A stretch of DNA of 64,000 nt from positions 33,372 through 97,371 of the forward strand of contig JALOLD010000013.1 in the NCBI GenBank assembly GCA_025456145.1, in the 5' to 3' direction. The notes under the pieces are model-generated. The model was given only the letters and a program-made list of their open reading frames with translations, ran no database searches and had not been told where the DNA came from. Below are positions 25,299 through 34,532 of the stretch, piece by piece (position 1 is the stretch's first letter; the number at the start of each line of letters is the position of its first letter). This DNA is from Thermoanaerobaculales bacterium (GTDB lineage Bacteria; Acidobacteriota; Thermoanaerobaculia; Thermoanaerobaculales; Sulfomarinibacteraceae). Made by a program: the position numbers and the translations under genes.

Positions 25299-28200
25299 AT
25301 GCGGACCACCACCCCCTATCCGATGCCCGACCTCGGGACGCTGGTCGAGGCCCTCGGCCGCGGCGCCCGGCCGCTCGCGGTCGGCGGGGTCGTGCCGGGC
25401 GCTCGCTCGCTGGCCCTCGCGTCGCTGGCCGCCGGGGGGTGGCGACCGGGCCTCGCCCTCGTCGTGGCGCCCCACGCCGCCGAGGTCGACGAGATCGCCG
25501 CCGGGCTCGAGCTGCTCGCCCCGGGGATCGGGGTCGGTCGGGTTCCCGGCGATGTCTGGGCGCCCTACCAGGGGGCCGAGCCGGCGCTCGCCTCGCGCCT
25601 CGAGCTGGTCCGGCTGCTCCGCCGGATCCACGAGGGCGAGGTGCGGGTGGTGGTCGCCCCGGCGCGGGCGCTGCTCGGACCGATCCCGCGGCCGGCCGCG
25701 GTGACCGAGCAGGTCGAGCGCCTCGCGCCCGGCGTCGTCGTCGAGCCGGGCCGGCTCGCCGGGCGGCTGACCGCTGCCGGCTACCGGCGGGTCGACCTCG
25801 TCGAGGAGGCCGGCGAGTTCGCGGTCCGCGGCTGGGTGGTCGACCTCCACGACGGCGCCGACTGGGCGCTGCGGCTGGTCCTCGACGACGACCGGATCGA
25901 GGAGATCCGGCGCTTCGACCCGGCCAGCCAGCGGACCTTCGGCGAGCCCCTTACGGGGGTCGAGCTGCTCCCCCTCGACCCGTTTCCCGCCGAGCCCGAG
26001 CGGCTGGCGGTGGTCGCCGACGTCCTCGCCGAGCGCTGGCCGGCCCTCGCCGAGGCCGTGCGCTGCGGCGCCGAGCGGCGGCTGTGGTGGTCCGCGCTGC
26101 ATCTCGCGGACCCCTTCACCGGCTGGCTCGAGCTCGCCGACGGCGTCGTCGTCTGCGACCGCGACGACGCGACCGGCGAGCTCGGGCGCTGGCGGGCGGT
26201 CCTCGATCGCGAGTGGACGGCGCTGACCGAGCGTTCCTTCCCCTTGCCGCCCCCCGATATCCTCCTGCACGACGCCGGGGCGGTGCGCGACCGGCTCGAG
26301 ACCGCCGAGCTGCGCCTCGAGCGGCTCGAGGTCGACGACGGTCGGACCGTCTGGTGGCGGATCCAGAGCAGCCCGGTGGAGAGCTACGCGCGCCGGATCC
26401 CCGATCTCGTGCCCACCCTGCGCACCCGACGCGCCCAGGACCTGACCCAGCTGCTCGTCGTCGCCTCGGCCGGCGAGGAGCGGCGGTTCGCCCACCTGCT
26501 CGCCGAGGGCGGCGTGGCGCCGGTCGCACCGCCGCCGGCGCCGGGCGAGGTCGCCATCGTCCAGGGCTCCCTCGAGCACGGCTTCGTCACGCGCGACGGG
26601 CTCGCGGTGTACGGCCGCCGCGACCTCACCGCCGCGCCGCCGCCGCGCCGCCGGCGGGCCGGCCGGGCGGCCTTCGTGTCGGACCTCCGCGACCTGCGAC
26701 CCGGCGATCTCGTCGTCCACCTCGACCACGGGATCGGCCGGTTCGACGGCTTCCGCCGGGTCGAGGTCGAGGGCCGCGAGCTCGAGATGCTGGTCCTCGG
26801 CTACCGCGACGGCGACACCCTGCTCGTCCCGGTCGAGCGGGCGGACCTCATCCAGAAGTACGCCTCGGGAGAGGGCGAGGGCGGCCCGCGGCTCGACCGC
26901 CTGGGCGGCTCGACCTGGCAGCGGCGCAAGGCGCGGGTCAAGAAGGAGGTCCGCGAGATGGCGGCGGAGCTCCTCCGTCTGGCGGCGGTCCGTCAGGCGG
27001 CGCGGGGCTTTCGCTTCTCGCCCGACTCGCCGTGGCAGCGCGAGTTCGAGGACGCCTTCGAGCACGAGCTCACCCCCGACCAGGAGCGCTCGATCGCCGA
27101 GATCAAGACCGACATGGAGTCGGAGCGGCCGATGGACCGGCTGCTCTGCGGCGATGTCGGCTACGGCAAGACCGAGGTCGCGATCCGCGCCGCCTTCAAG
27201 GCGGTCCTCGAGGGCAAGCAGGTCGCGGTGCTCGCCCCGACCACGATCCTCGTCGGCCAACACCTCGAGACCTTCGAGCGGCGCTTCGCCGGTTTCCCGG
27301 TCGAGGTCAGGATGCTCTCCCGCTTCGTCGCCCCGAAGCAGGCGAAGCAGGTCCTCGAGGAGCTCGCCGAGGGGCGGACCGACGTCGTCGTCGGCACGCA
27401 CCGTCTGCTCGCCAGCGACGTGCGCTTCCGCGACCTCGGGCTGGTGATCCTCGACGAGGAGCAGCGCTTCGGCGTCGCACAGAAGGAGCGGCTCAAAAGG
27501 CTGCGCACCGAGGTCGACGTGCTGGCGATGTCGGCGACGCCGATCCCGCGCACCCTCAACATGGCGATGAGCGGGCTGCGCGACATCTCGCTCATCGAGA
27601 CCCCACCGCGCGACCGCCAGGCGGTCGAGACGTCGGTCCGCGAGTTCTCCGAGGAGGTCGTGCGCGAGGCGGTGCTCGGTGAGATCGAGCGTGGCGGCCA
27701 GGTCTACTTCGTCCACAACCGGGTCCGCTCGATCGCGGCGATGGCGGTGTGGCTGCGCGGTGTCGTGCCCGAGGCCAGGCTGGTGGTCGGCCACGGCCAG
27801 ATGACCGAGCGTCACCTCGAGAAGGCGATGCGCGCCTTCCTCGACGGCGAGGCCGACGTGCTCCTGGCGACCGCGATCATCGAGAACGGCCTCGACATCG
27901 CCAACGCCAACACCCTGCTCGTCAACCGTGCCGACCGCTTCGGGCTGGCCCAGCTCTACCAGCTCCGCGGGCGGGTCGGCCGGTCGGACCGGCTCGCCTA
28001 CGCGACCTTTCTCGTCCCCCCGGGTCAGGCCCTGTCGGCGACCGCCCGGGCGCGGCTCGGGGCGATCCAGGAGTTCTGCGAGCTCGGCGCCGGTTTCAGG
28101 ATCGCGGCGAGGGACCTCGAGATCCGCGGCGCCGGCAACATCCTCGGCGCCGAGCAGCACGGTTTCATCGAGGCGGTCGGGTTCGAGACCTACTGCCAGC

Positions 28201-28688
28201 TCCTCGAGGAGGCGGTGGCCGAGCTCGAAGGCCGGCCGCCCCAGGCCCGGCGCGAGGTCGAGCTGCGGCTCGGCCTCGACCTGCAGCTGCCCGAGAGCTA
28301 TATCGACGAGCCGGCGCTGCGCCTGAGCTTCTACAAGCGGCTGTCGGCGACCGCCGACGACGAGGCGGTGGCGGGGCTGATGGCCGAGATGGTCGACCGG
28401 TACGGCCCGCCGCCGGCCCAGCTCGAGACCCTGGCCCGGGCGCAGCGGGTGCGGGTCGCCGCGCAGCGGCTCGGGATCACCGCGGTCCAGCGTCGCAGCG
28501 GCCGTTGGCGGCTCCGGCTCGACCCGGCGGCGGCGCCGCCCCCGCGGCTCGGCGAGGTGCTCGCCGGCTGGGCCGGCGCCCAGCTCGCGCCGACCGGCGA
28601 GATCACCGTCCCCTCCGGTCGGACGGGCTCCGAGCTCGACGAGGTGCTGCGGCTCCTCGGCGAGCTCGCGGGGGGGGTGGGGTCGTGA
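25299..28688 (+). CDS. mfd: Transcription-repair coupling factor
   Basis: An 1129-residue Mfd, full length for the family. The N-terminal 450 residues contain the UvrB-like and D3 regions, then the RNA polymerase-interacting CarD-like domain begins near residue 465 (LVVHLDHGIGRFDGF). The translocase has Walker A GDVGYGKTEVAIRAAF near residue 617 and the DEEQ box (ILDEEQRFGVAQKE) near 716, then GRVGRSDRLAYA, and the C-terminal TRCF domain. It removes stalled RNA polymerase and recruits UvrA. Start ATG follows a 55-bp gap after ribBA and has no clear ribosome site. Confidence 0.97.
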   Translation: MRTTTPYPMPDLGTLVEALGRGARPLAVGGVVPGARSLALASLAAGGWRPGLALVVAPHAAEVDEIAAGLELLAPGIGVGRVPGDVWAPYQGAEPALASRLELVRLLRRIHEGEVRVVVAPARALLGPIPRPAAVTEQVERLAPGVVVEPGRLAGRLTAAGYRRVDLVEEAGEFAVRGWVVDLHDGADWALRLVLDDDRIEEIRRFDPASQRTFGEPLTGVELLPLDPFPAEPERLAVVADVLAERWPALAEAVRCGAERRLWWSALHLADPFTGWLELADGVVVCDRDDATGELGRWRAVLDREWTALTERSFPLPPPDILLHDAGAVRDRLETAELRLERLEVDDGRTVWWRIQSSPVESYARRIPDLVPTLRTRRAQDLTQLLVVASAGEERRFAHLLAEGGVAPVAPPPAPGEVAIVQGSLEHGFVTRDGLAVYGRRDLTAAPPPRRRRAGRAAFVSDLRDLRPGDLVVHLDHGIGRFDGFRRVEVEGRELEMLVLGYRDGDTLLVPVERADLIQKYASGEGEGGPRLDRLGGSTWQRRKARVKKEVREMAAELLRLAAVRQAARGFRFSPDSPWQREFEDAFEHELTPDQERSIAEIKTDMESERPMDRLLCGDVGYGKTEVAIRAAFKAVLEGKQVAVLAPTTILVGQHLETFERRFAGFPVEVRMLSRFVAPKQAKQVLEELAEGRTDVVVGTHRLLASDVRFRDLGLVILDEEQRFGVAQKERLKRLRTEVDVLAMSATPIPRTLNMAMSGLRDISLIETPPRDRQAVETSVREFSEEVVREAVLGEIERGGQVYFVHNRVRSIAAMAVWLRGVVPEARLVVGHGQMTERHLEKAMRAFLDGEADVLLATAIIENGLDIANANTLLVNRADRFGLAQLYQLRGRVGRSDRLAYATFLVPPGQALSATARARLGAIQEFCELGAGFRIAARDLEIRGAGNILGAEQHGFIEAVGFETYCQLLEEAVAELEGRPPQARREVELRLGLDLQLPESYIDEPALRLSFYKRLSATADDEAVAGLMAEMVDRYGPPPAQLETLARAQRVRVAAQRLGITAVQRRSGRWRLRLDPAAAPPPRLGEVLAGWAGAQLAPTGEITVPSGRTGSELDEVLRLLGELAGGVGS

Positions 28689-28700
28689 GGGCCTGAGACC

Positions 28701-28844
28701 GTGCCGCTGCTGCTGCAGGTGTGGGTGACCTACCGCCTGCTGTCGGTCGAGCTCATCGCCCAGCTCCACCCGGATCTCAACCTCTTCCGTCCGCTGACCG
28801 ACCACGAGGTGGAGCGCGAGGTGGATGCCGGTCTCGCCGAGTAG
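28701..28844 (+). CDS. Possible small protein, 47 residues
   Basis: A short open frame (GTG to TAG) beginning 12 bp after mfd in the same direction. The peptide starts VPLLLQVWVTYRLLSVELIA and ends in an acidic helix-like tail (DHEVEREVDAGLAE), a pattern of hydrophobic helix plus charged end that chance seldom gives in this base composition. No function can be assigned. It is close enough to mfd to be cotranscribed, but the lack of a ribosome site and its size leave it unproven. Confidence 0.4.
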   Translation: MPLLLQVWVTYRLLSVELIAQLHPDLNLFRPLTDHEVEREVDAGLAE

Positions 28845-28871
28845 AGGGTCGAGGCTTCCGTCGGATCGCGG

Positions 28872-28877
28872 TAACAT
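28872..28877 (+). promoter_or_regulatory. -10-like box TAACAT for the PIG-V-like gene
   Basis: TAACAT ends 6 nt before GTG 28884; no Shine-Dalgarno sequence between. Confidence 0.4.
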
Positions 28878-28883
28878 GATCCC

Positions 28884-30431
28884 GTGCTGCGCCGAATTCG
28901 GGCTGCTTCGTGGGTCGCACTGTTGGTGTCGTTGGCCCCCACCGTGGCACCCGCTAAGACCCTGGTGGACGGGAGCTTCGACCTCCAGCCGGTACCGGAC
29001 GGGCGATCGGTCTTCCACGTTCAGGGTTGGGCCGTGGGCGAGTGCGACGGCGCCCCCGCATCAGTCGAGGTCGTGCTTCTGGTGGACGGCGTCGAACAGC
29101 TCCGCGGCCGTCCGTTTCTCGCGTGGCCGGGGGTGAAGGAACGCTACCCGAACCTCGCTGGCGCCGACCTGGCGGGGTTCTCGGGGCAGGTGGACCCGCG
29201 CCGGTTCGAGCCCGGGCTACACCGCATCGAGGTTCTCGTCGAGACATGCGGTGAGAAGAAGTCGCTCGGGGAGAGGACCTTTCGCACGCTCCCACCGACC
29301 TCGTCGTGGATTGCCGTGCCTGTTCTCCTGCTTCTGTTGGCCGCGGTTTTCGTGTCGGGAACGGGTCTTTGTCGGTTGTCTCAGGCGAGGAGGGTGATCC
29401 GTGGACTGCCGGCGGCTGCAACGGCCGGTGCCGTGCTGATCGTCGCGGTCGTGGTCGCTGCACGGCACGTCGCGGAAGCGGTTCGGGAGATCCCACCGGG
29501 GTTGTTCGCTCCCCTGGCGAACTGGGACGGCAACTTCTATCTCGGTCTGGCTGCCGGTGGATACCCTTCGGCGCCCGGCCCCTCGTTCGCATTCCTTCCG
29601 TTGTTCCCCGCGGTACTTGCCTTGCTGTCTGCGATTCCCGGTCCGCTGGAGCTGATTGCCGCCCTCTTCAATCTGGGTTGTTTCGCGACGGCCCTGGTTC
29701 TGCTGCGGAAGCTCTATCCCGAGCAAGACGACGGCGTGCTCTTCTTCATCGCTCTTCCATTCGCGTTCTTCCATGTCGTTGTCTACACCGAGGCGCTGGC
29801 ATTGTTGCTGGCGGTGGCATTCGTGTGCGCGGTGAGGAGGCGGAACACGGCGTGGATCGTGGTTCTCGGTGTTCTTGCCGGCCTCTGCAGGATCCCGGCG
29901 ATCGCCCTGGCAGGTTTTTCCATCGAGCCGTTCCTCCAGGGACACCGGAGGGTGGCGGCGGTCGCGGCGATGGCTCCCGTGCTCGGCTTGGCCGGATGGA
30001 TGGCCTGGCTCGGTGTGTCCACCGGCGACCCGCTCGTGCTGATCCGCGTCCAGGCGGAGTTCGGCCGCGCGACGGTGTTCCATCCGGGTGTCTTCCTTGA
30101 CTACCTCTCGAGTCTGCCGTCACGCGGAGGCATGGTGTGGTGGGAGGTGGGGGCTGTGGTGACGGTCCTGGCGGGTGCCGCGGCGTTGGCGAAGCTGCGG
30201 CGGTTCGACGAGGCGTTGTACTCGGCAGCCGTCGTCCTGATTCCCCTTTTCAGCATGAGGTTGGCGGCCGTCAACCGTTTCGCGCTGGCCGCCTTTCCGG
30301 TGTTCGTTCTGCTCGGCGGCCGTCTCGCCGGGTCGCTTCCGAGACCGGTCTTCGCGTTGCTCGTGGCCGCGGAGCTCGCGGCTCTGGTCTTTTTCGCCGC
30401 GCGTTTCGGTCTTCAGTACTGGGTCGGTTGA
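28884..30431 (+). CDS. PIG-V-like membrane mannosyltransferase
   Basis: A 515-residue membrane protein. After a signal/anchor (residues 1-24), about 115 residues form a small beta domain, then about ten membrane helices follow. The PIG-V/GPI-mannosyltransferase-like active region is visible: NWDGNFYLGLAAGGY (about 212-226) and FAFLPLFPAVLAL (about 233-245), a WD-x-x-x-Y plus FLPLFP pattern of GT-C enzymes that use lipid-linked sugar. Codon use differs from its neighbours, with many T-ending codons and lower G+C, which suggests transfer from another genome. The sugar acceptor is unknown. Confidence 0.7.
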   Translation: MLRRIRAASWVALLVSLAPTVAPAKTLVDGSFDLQPVPDGRSVFHVQGWAVGECDGAPASVEVVLLVDGVEQLRGRPFLAWPGVKERYPNLAGADLAGFSGQVDPRRFEPGLHRIEVLVETCGEKKSLGERTFRTLPPTSSWIAVPVLLLLLAAVFVSGTGLCRLSQARRVIRGLPAAATAGAVLIVAVVVAARHVAEAVREIPPGLFAPLANWDGNFYLGLAAGGYPSAPGPSFAFLPLFPAVLALLSAIPGPLELIAALFNLGCFATALVLLRKLYPEQDDGVLFFIALPFAFFHVVVYTEALALLLAVAFVCAVRRRNTAWIVVLGVLAGLCRIPAIALAGFSIEPFLQGHRRVAAVAAMAPVLGLAGWMAWLGVSTGDPLVLIRVQAEFGRATVFHPGVFLDYLSSLPSRGGMVWWEVGAVVTVLAGAAALAKLRRFDEALYSAAVVLIPLFSMRLAAVNRFALAAFPVFVLLGGRLAGSLPRPVFALLVAAELAALVFFAARFGLQYWVG

Positions 30432-30434
30432 CGG

Positions 30435-31367
30435 TCAGCTGCGCCGAGCCTCCCACCCGTAGGTCCGGTACTCCCACTCGACGCGGCCGGGGCGCAGGGT
30501 CGCGACGCCGTAGCCCTCGGCGGTGCCGTGCCAGGCGCCGCGCCACCACTTGCCGCACACCGCACCGCCGGTGACGAAGGTGGTGTCGCGCCAGCGCAGC
30601 AGCTCGTTGACGTGGAGGTGACCCTGGAGGACGAGCACCAGATGGTGCTCGGAGAACAGCTCGAGGACCTCGCGGTTGTTGACCACCACCCGGTTGGCCG
30701 GAGCGGCCTCGGCGGCGCCCTCGGTTGCCTGGTAGAAGCCGGTGAGCAGCGGCAGGTGGGTCGCCACCACGATGGGTACATCGCCGTCGGTGCGCCCGAG
30801 CTCGTCGCCAAGCCAGGCGAGCTGCTCGGCCGACACCCGACCGCGGTAGGCGAGCTCGTCGTCGGCGACCTCCACCGAGTCGAGCACGAACAGCCGGATG
30901 CCGCCCGCGTCGACCACCCGCCAGGTTCGGTCGACGCCGAGGGTCGAGCGGAAGACGGCGCGCGGGTCGGCGCTGGCCGGCGAGCCGTCCTCGGGGCGGG
31001 CGGCGACCAGATCGTGGTTGCCGAGGACCGGCTCGACCCGGACTCCGATCGCGCGCTGCATCTCGAGGTAGGCCTGCCAGCGCGGCGCGACCGTGGCCGC
31101 CGCCGACTGGAAGCCGTCGGTGATGAGGTCGCCGCCGGCGATCACCAGGTCGGCCTTCTCGGCGGAGATCGCCGAGGCGGCCCGGGCCATGGCGACCGGC
31201 GTGTCCCACTCGGTCCGAGCGTGGACATCGGTGAAGAAGGCGATGCGCAGCCCGACCCCGGGCCGGCCGCGGGTCCCCCAGGCGGCGCGGGCGGGCGGGC
31301 CGACCACCGAGGCCGCGCCGGCGAGGCCGGCGAGCCGGAGAAAGCGACGGCGGGTCGAGATGGTCAC
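30435..31367 (-). CDS. Tat-exported calcineurin-like metallophosphoesterase
   Basis: A 310-residue protein with a twin-arginine signal (STRRRFLRLAGLAG, residues 4-17). The dinuclear metal site of the calcineurin-like family is complete: FFTDVHA, GGDLITDG, GNHD, THLPLLTG and QGHLHVNE, in order. It should be a periplasmic phosphodiesterase or phosphatase. GTG at 31367 overlaps the stop of the upstream VanZ-like gene by 4 bp (GTGA), so the pair is translationally coupled. The 3' end meets the PIG-V-like gene almost directly, 3 bp apart and convergent. Confidence 0.9.
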   Translation of the reverse strand: MTISTRRRFLRLAGLAGAASVVGPPARAAWGTRGRPGVGLRIAFFTDVHARTEWDTPVAMARAASAISAEKADLVIAGGDLITDGFQSAAATVAPRWQAYLEMQRAIGVRVEPVLGNHDLVAARPEDGSPASADPRAVFRSTLGVDRTWRVVDAGGIRLFVLDSVEVADDELAYRGRVSAEQLAWLGDELGRTDGDVPIVVATHLPLLTGFYQATEGAAEAAPANRVVVNNREVLELFSEHHLVLVLQGHLHVNELLRWRDTTFVTGGAVCGKWWRGAWHGTAEGYGVATLRPGRVEWEYRTYGWEARRS

Positions 31368-32587
31368 GGCTCTCCTTCACGGGCGCGACCGCGCGCCCGG
31401 TCGATCGCCAGCAGCCCGACGACGGCGGCGAGCAGCACCACCCGCAGCGCGCCCTCGGGGGCGATGGTGATGAGGTGCGACCCGACGGCGCTGACGAAGC
31501 GGTGGTCCGGGTCGCGGGTCGAGTCGACCCGCTGGCGAAGCGTCTCACCCCAGGGGTAGGCGCTCCGCGCCAGGGAGGCCGAGAAGAACCGCTCGATCAG
31601 CAGGTTCTCCGACCAGGCGATCGACAGGTGCTCGCGCGCCTCGGACCCGGTCGCCCCGGCCTCGCGGGCCTTGGCGAGGTTGCGGTCGCGGGCGAAGAGG
31701 TGGACCCGGAGCTCGTAGGTGAAGGGGTCGTCCGCGACCGGCCAGGTGTCTAGGAACTCGCCGTACCGGTGGAGGTAGGCGTCGACCGTCGCCGCGGCCT
31801 CGTCGGCCCGCCGCCGGTCGTTCTCGGCGAGCTCGTCGAGCGTCAGCCGCGAGGCGAAGGCGCCGATCCCGGGTACCAGGTGGCGACGGCCGTACTCGGC
31901 CATCGGGTTGAGGGTGCTCGTGAGGTGCCCGGCGTGGGGCAGGCGAGGGGCGTAACGGGCGACCCGGGCCGGGGTGTTCGCCAGGCACAGCGTGACGAGC
32001 AGGAGGGCCGCCGCGGCGAGCCGGAGCAGAAGCCGCAGCGACGACGCCGACACCCGGCGGACGGGCATCCAGACCGCCCGCCACAGCCCGAGCTGGACGA
32101 GCGCTCCGGCGCCGGCGTTGATCGCGACGTCGCGCCAGTCCCAGGTGCGGCTCGGCACGACCCACTGGATCGCCTCGTCGACCGTCCCGACCATCGCGCC
32201 GACGATCGCCGCGGCGGCGAACACCGCCGGGTCGGGGATCGAAGAACGAAGGGCGCGGTGGAGCAGCACCGCGAGCGCGCCGTACTCGACGAGGTGGACC
32301 GACTCCTCGGGGACGCGCCGCAGCCCGTACGCCCACAGGACGAGCGCCAGGGTGACCAGGGCCAACCACCCGAGAGCTCCCGGTCGCAGCCCGGTTCCGC
32401 TGCGCCTCAGGCAGATCGCCCCGCCCACCGCCGAGGCCGCGAGCAGGGCCGCGACGACGAGGCTGACCGACCCGAGGTCCCAGCGGGCCCTAGCGGCGTC
32501 GCGCAGGACCCGGACGAAGGGGATCGCGGTGTAGATCACCGCCACCCATACCGCGACCGCGAGCCACTGACGATTCCGGGGAGCCAT
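31364..32587 (-). CDS. VanZ-like membrane protein with C-terminal extension
   Basis: A 407-residue protein. The first 190 residues have about five membrane helices, and the VanZ-type core is seen in VHLVEYGALAVLLHRAL (about 116-132) and DEAIQWVVPSRTWDWRDVAI (about 156-175). Beyond residue 220 is a soluble region of about 150 residues with unusual content (many Arg, Ala, His), then a final membrane helix. VanZ proteins reduce teicoplanin binding in some bacteria; most are uncharacterised. TAGAAT is 5 nt before the ATG, a leaderless pattern. It heads a two-gene unit with the phosphoesterase. Confidence 0.75.
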   Translation of the reverse strand: MAPRNRQWLAVAVWVAVIYTAIPFVRVLRDAARARWDLGSVSLVVAALLAASAVGGAICLRRSGTGLRPGALGWLALVTLALVLWAYGLRRVPEESVHLVEYGALAVLLHRALRSSIPDPAVFAAAAIVGAMVGTVDEAIQWVVPSRTWDWRDVAINAGAGALVQLGLWRAVWMPVRRVSASSLRLLLRLAAAALLLVTLCLANTPARVARYAPRLPHAGHLTSTLNPMAEYGRRHLVPGIGAFASRLTLDELAENDRRRADEAAATVDAYLHRYGEFLDTWPVADDPFTYELRVHLFARDRNLAKAREAGATGSEAREHLSIAWSENLLIERFFSASLARSAYPWGETLRQRVDSTRDPDHRFVSAVGSHLITIAPEGALRVVLLAAVVGLLAIDRARGRAREGEP

Positions 32588-32592
32588 AGGGC

Positions 32593-32598
32593 ATTCTA
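32593..32598 (-). promoter_or_regulatory. -10-like box TAGAAT for the VanZ-like gene
   Basis: TAGAAT on the minus strand ends 5 nt before the ATG at 32587, the shortest gap of this kind in the window. Confidence 0.4.
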
Positions 32599-32661
32599 CG
32601 TGCTCCCCGAGCTCCGGAAACCGCCGCGGTTCGGCTGCCGAACCGTGCCGATTTCCGGAGA

Positions 32662-34242
32662 ATGGGTTACAACGGACACGTGACCCGTGAGCTGATCCTC
32701 GCGATCGACAACGGCACCCAGAGCCTTCGGGCGATGGTCTTCGACCCGCGGGGCAACCTCCTCGCACGCTCCAAGGTCGACATCGAGCCCTATGTCTCCG
32801 AGCGTCCGGGCTGGGCCGAGCAGGACCCGATGCTCTACTGGCGGGCGCTGGTCGAGGCCTGCCGCGGGCTGTGGGCGCAGGGCGTCGATCGCCAGGCCCT
32901 CGCCGGGGTCGCGCTGACGACGATGCGGGCGACCATGGTGTGCGTCGACACCGACGGCGAGCCGGTCCGCCCGGCCATCGTCTGGCTCGACCAGCGGCGG
33001 ACCGAGGGCGTGCCCCCGGTCGGCGGCGCCTGGGGTCTCGCCTTCCGGACCCTCGGGTTGGCCGAGACCGTGGCGACCTTCCAGGCCAACGCCGAGGCGG
33101 TGTGGCTCGCCCGCCACCAGCCCGAGGTCTGGCGGCGGACCCACAAGCTGCTCCTCCTGTCGGGCTTTCTCACCCACCGCCTGTGCGGCCGATTCGTCGA
33201 CTCGGTCGGCTGCCAGGTCGGCTATCTGCCCTTCGACTTCCGGCGCCACCGCTGGGCCGGACGACGCGACTGGAAGTGGCAGGCGGCCGGGGTCGACCGG
33301 GACCGGCTGCCCGAGCTCGTCCCGCCGGGAGGGCTGCTCGGTGAGATCACCCGCGGCGCCGCCGGGGCCACCGGGATCCCGGCCGGGCTGCCGCTCGTCG
33401 CGGCGGCGGCGGACAAGGCCTGCGAGGTCCTCGGCTCGGGTTGTCTCGAGCCCCACATCGGCTGTCTGAGCTTTGGCACGACGGCGACGATCAACACCGT
33501 CCACCGCCGATACCTCGAGCCGGTGCGGCACCTGCCGCCCTACCCGGCGGCGGTCCCCGGCCGCTTCGCCCTCGAGGTCCAGATCTTCCGCGGCTACTGG
33601 ATGGTCTCGTGGTTCAAGCAGGAGTTCGGCCACCGCGAGCGCCGGATCGCCGAGCAGCGCGGGATCGAGCCCGAGGAGCTGTTCGACGAGCTCGTCACCG
33701 CGGTGCCACCGGGCGCCATGGGGCTGGTGCTTCAGCCCTACTGGTCGCCGGGGGTCCGGGTTCCCGGGCCGGAGGCCAAGGGCGCGGTGATCGGCTTTGG
33801 CGACGTCCACACCCGCGCCCACCTCTATCGGGCGATCCTCGAGGGCCTCGCCTACGCGCTGCGCGACGGCGCCGAGCGCTGCCAGCGGCGCAGCGGCGTG
33901 CGGCTGGCCGAGGTCCGGGTCGCCGGCGGCGGCTCGCGGTCGGACGCCGCACTCCAGCTCACCGCCGACATCTTCGGCCTGCCGGCGTCGCGGCCCCACG
34001 TCGCCGACGCCTCGGGGCTCGGCGCCGCGATCGACGCCGCGGTCGGCCTCGGCCTCCATCCCGACTTCGCGACCGCGGTCGGCGAGATGACCCGGGTGCG
34101 CGACACCTTCGATCCCGACCCGGCAACCAGCCGGACCTACGAGCGGCTCTACCGCGAGGTCTACCTCGGGATGTACCGGCGGCTCAGGCCGCTTTATGAG
34201 CGGATCCGCGACATCACCGGCTACCCGCCGAAGGCGGGTTAA
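32662..34242 (+). CDS. FGGY-family carbohydrate kinase
   Basis: A sugar kinase of 526 residues (520 from GTG 32680). The ATP-binding fold begins [16 protein letters not shown] (the FGGY phosphate-1 loop), then [20 protein letters not shown] for the ATPase core, and the C-terminal adenosine loop [19 protein letters not shown] (about 418-436). It phosphorylates an unknown ketose or polyol; no transporter is adjacent. Two starts compete: ATG 32662 with GGAG 4 nt upstream, or GTG 32680 with TACAAC 6 nt upstream, the latter matching where the family's conserved sequence begins. Confidence 0.88.
   Translation: MGYNGHVTRELILAIDNGTQSLRAMVFDPRGNLLARSKVDIEPYVSERPGWAEQDPMLYWRALVEACRGLWAQGVDRQALAGVALTTMRATMVCVDTDGEPVRPAIVWLDQRRTEGVPPVGGAWGLAFRTLGLAETVATFQANAEAVWLARHQPEVWRRTHKLLLLSGFLTHRLCGRFVDSVGCQVGYLPFDFRRHRWAGRRDWKWQAAGVDRDRLPELVPPGGLLGEITRGAAGATGIPAGLPLVAAAADKACEVLGSGCLEPHIGCLSFGTTATINTVHRRYLEPVRHLPPYPAAVPGRFALEVQIFRGYWMVSWFKQEFGHRERRIAEQRGIEPEELFDELVTAVPPGAMGLVLQPYWSPGVRVPGPEAKGAVIGFGDVHTRAHLYRAILEGLAYALRDGAERCQRRSGVRLAEVRVAGGGSRSDAALQLTADIFGLPASRPHVADASGLGAAIDAAVGLGLHPDFATAVGEMTRVRDTFDPDPATSRTYERLYREVYLGMYRRLRPLYERIRDITGYPPKAG
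32668..32673 (+). promoter_or_regulatory. -10-like box TACAAC favouring GTG start at 32680
   Basis: TACAAC ends 6 nt before GTG 32680 but lies downstream of ATG 32662, so a leaderless mRNA here would decide the start in favour of GTG. Confidence 0.35.
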
Positions 34243-34440
34243 AAGGTGAGAGAGTGAGAAGGTTAGAAGGTGAGAGAGTGAGAAGGTAAGAAGGTTAGGA
34301 GGTTAGAAGGTCGACCGGCGGCGGCAGGAGGAGAAGCTGGAAACGTCCCCACCTTCTCACTTTCTAACCTTCTAACCTTCTAACCTTCTAACCTTCTAAC
34401 CTTCTAACCTTCTAACCTTCTAACCTTCTAACCTCCTTAC
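34243..34440. repeat. Octamer repeat array TAACCTTC with complementary left arm
   Basis: From 34365, about eight perfect TAACCTTC units plus a ninth imperfect one run to 34436. On the other side of a 40-bp spacer (34311-34351) lies a degraded, G-rich reverse-complement counterpart (GAAGGTTAGAAGG..., 34243-34311). The two sides could fold into a long hairpin or cruciform. It fills the gap between the FGGY kinase and the secretion operon. It has no spacers, so it is not CRISPR. A possible -10, GATAAT at 34465-34470, lies just downstream. Confidence 0.8.
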
Positions 34441-34532
34441 CCCCACAGCTTTTCCGTTTTGCGCGATAATGCCCCCCGGAACACGCGGTCGTCCCCAACG
34501 CCTGCGGCGCCGGGTCCGTAGACAGTGCGGGG

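Noticed and set aside
25230..29018. A 1262-residue open frame on the minus strand opposite mfd
   Set aside because: It is a shadow of the GC-rich mfd coding sequence: the protein is low-complexity Arg/Pro/Gly/Asp-rich, while mfd has full-length conserved motifs on the plus strand.
34243..34440. CRISPR-like array
   Set aside because: The unit is 8 bp with no spacers, and no cas gene is nearby; it is a simple tandem repeat with an inverted counterpart.
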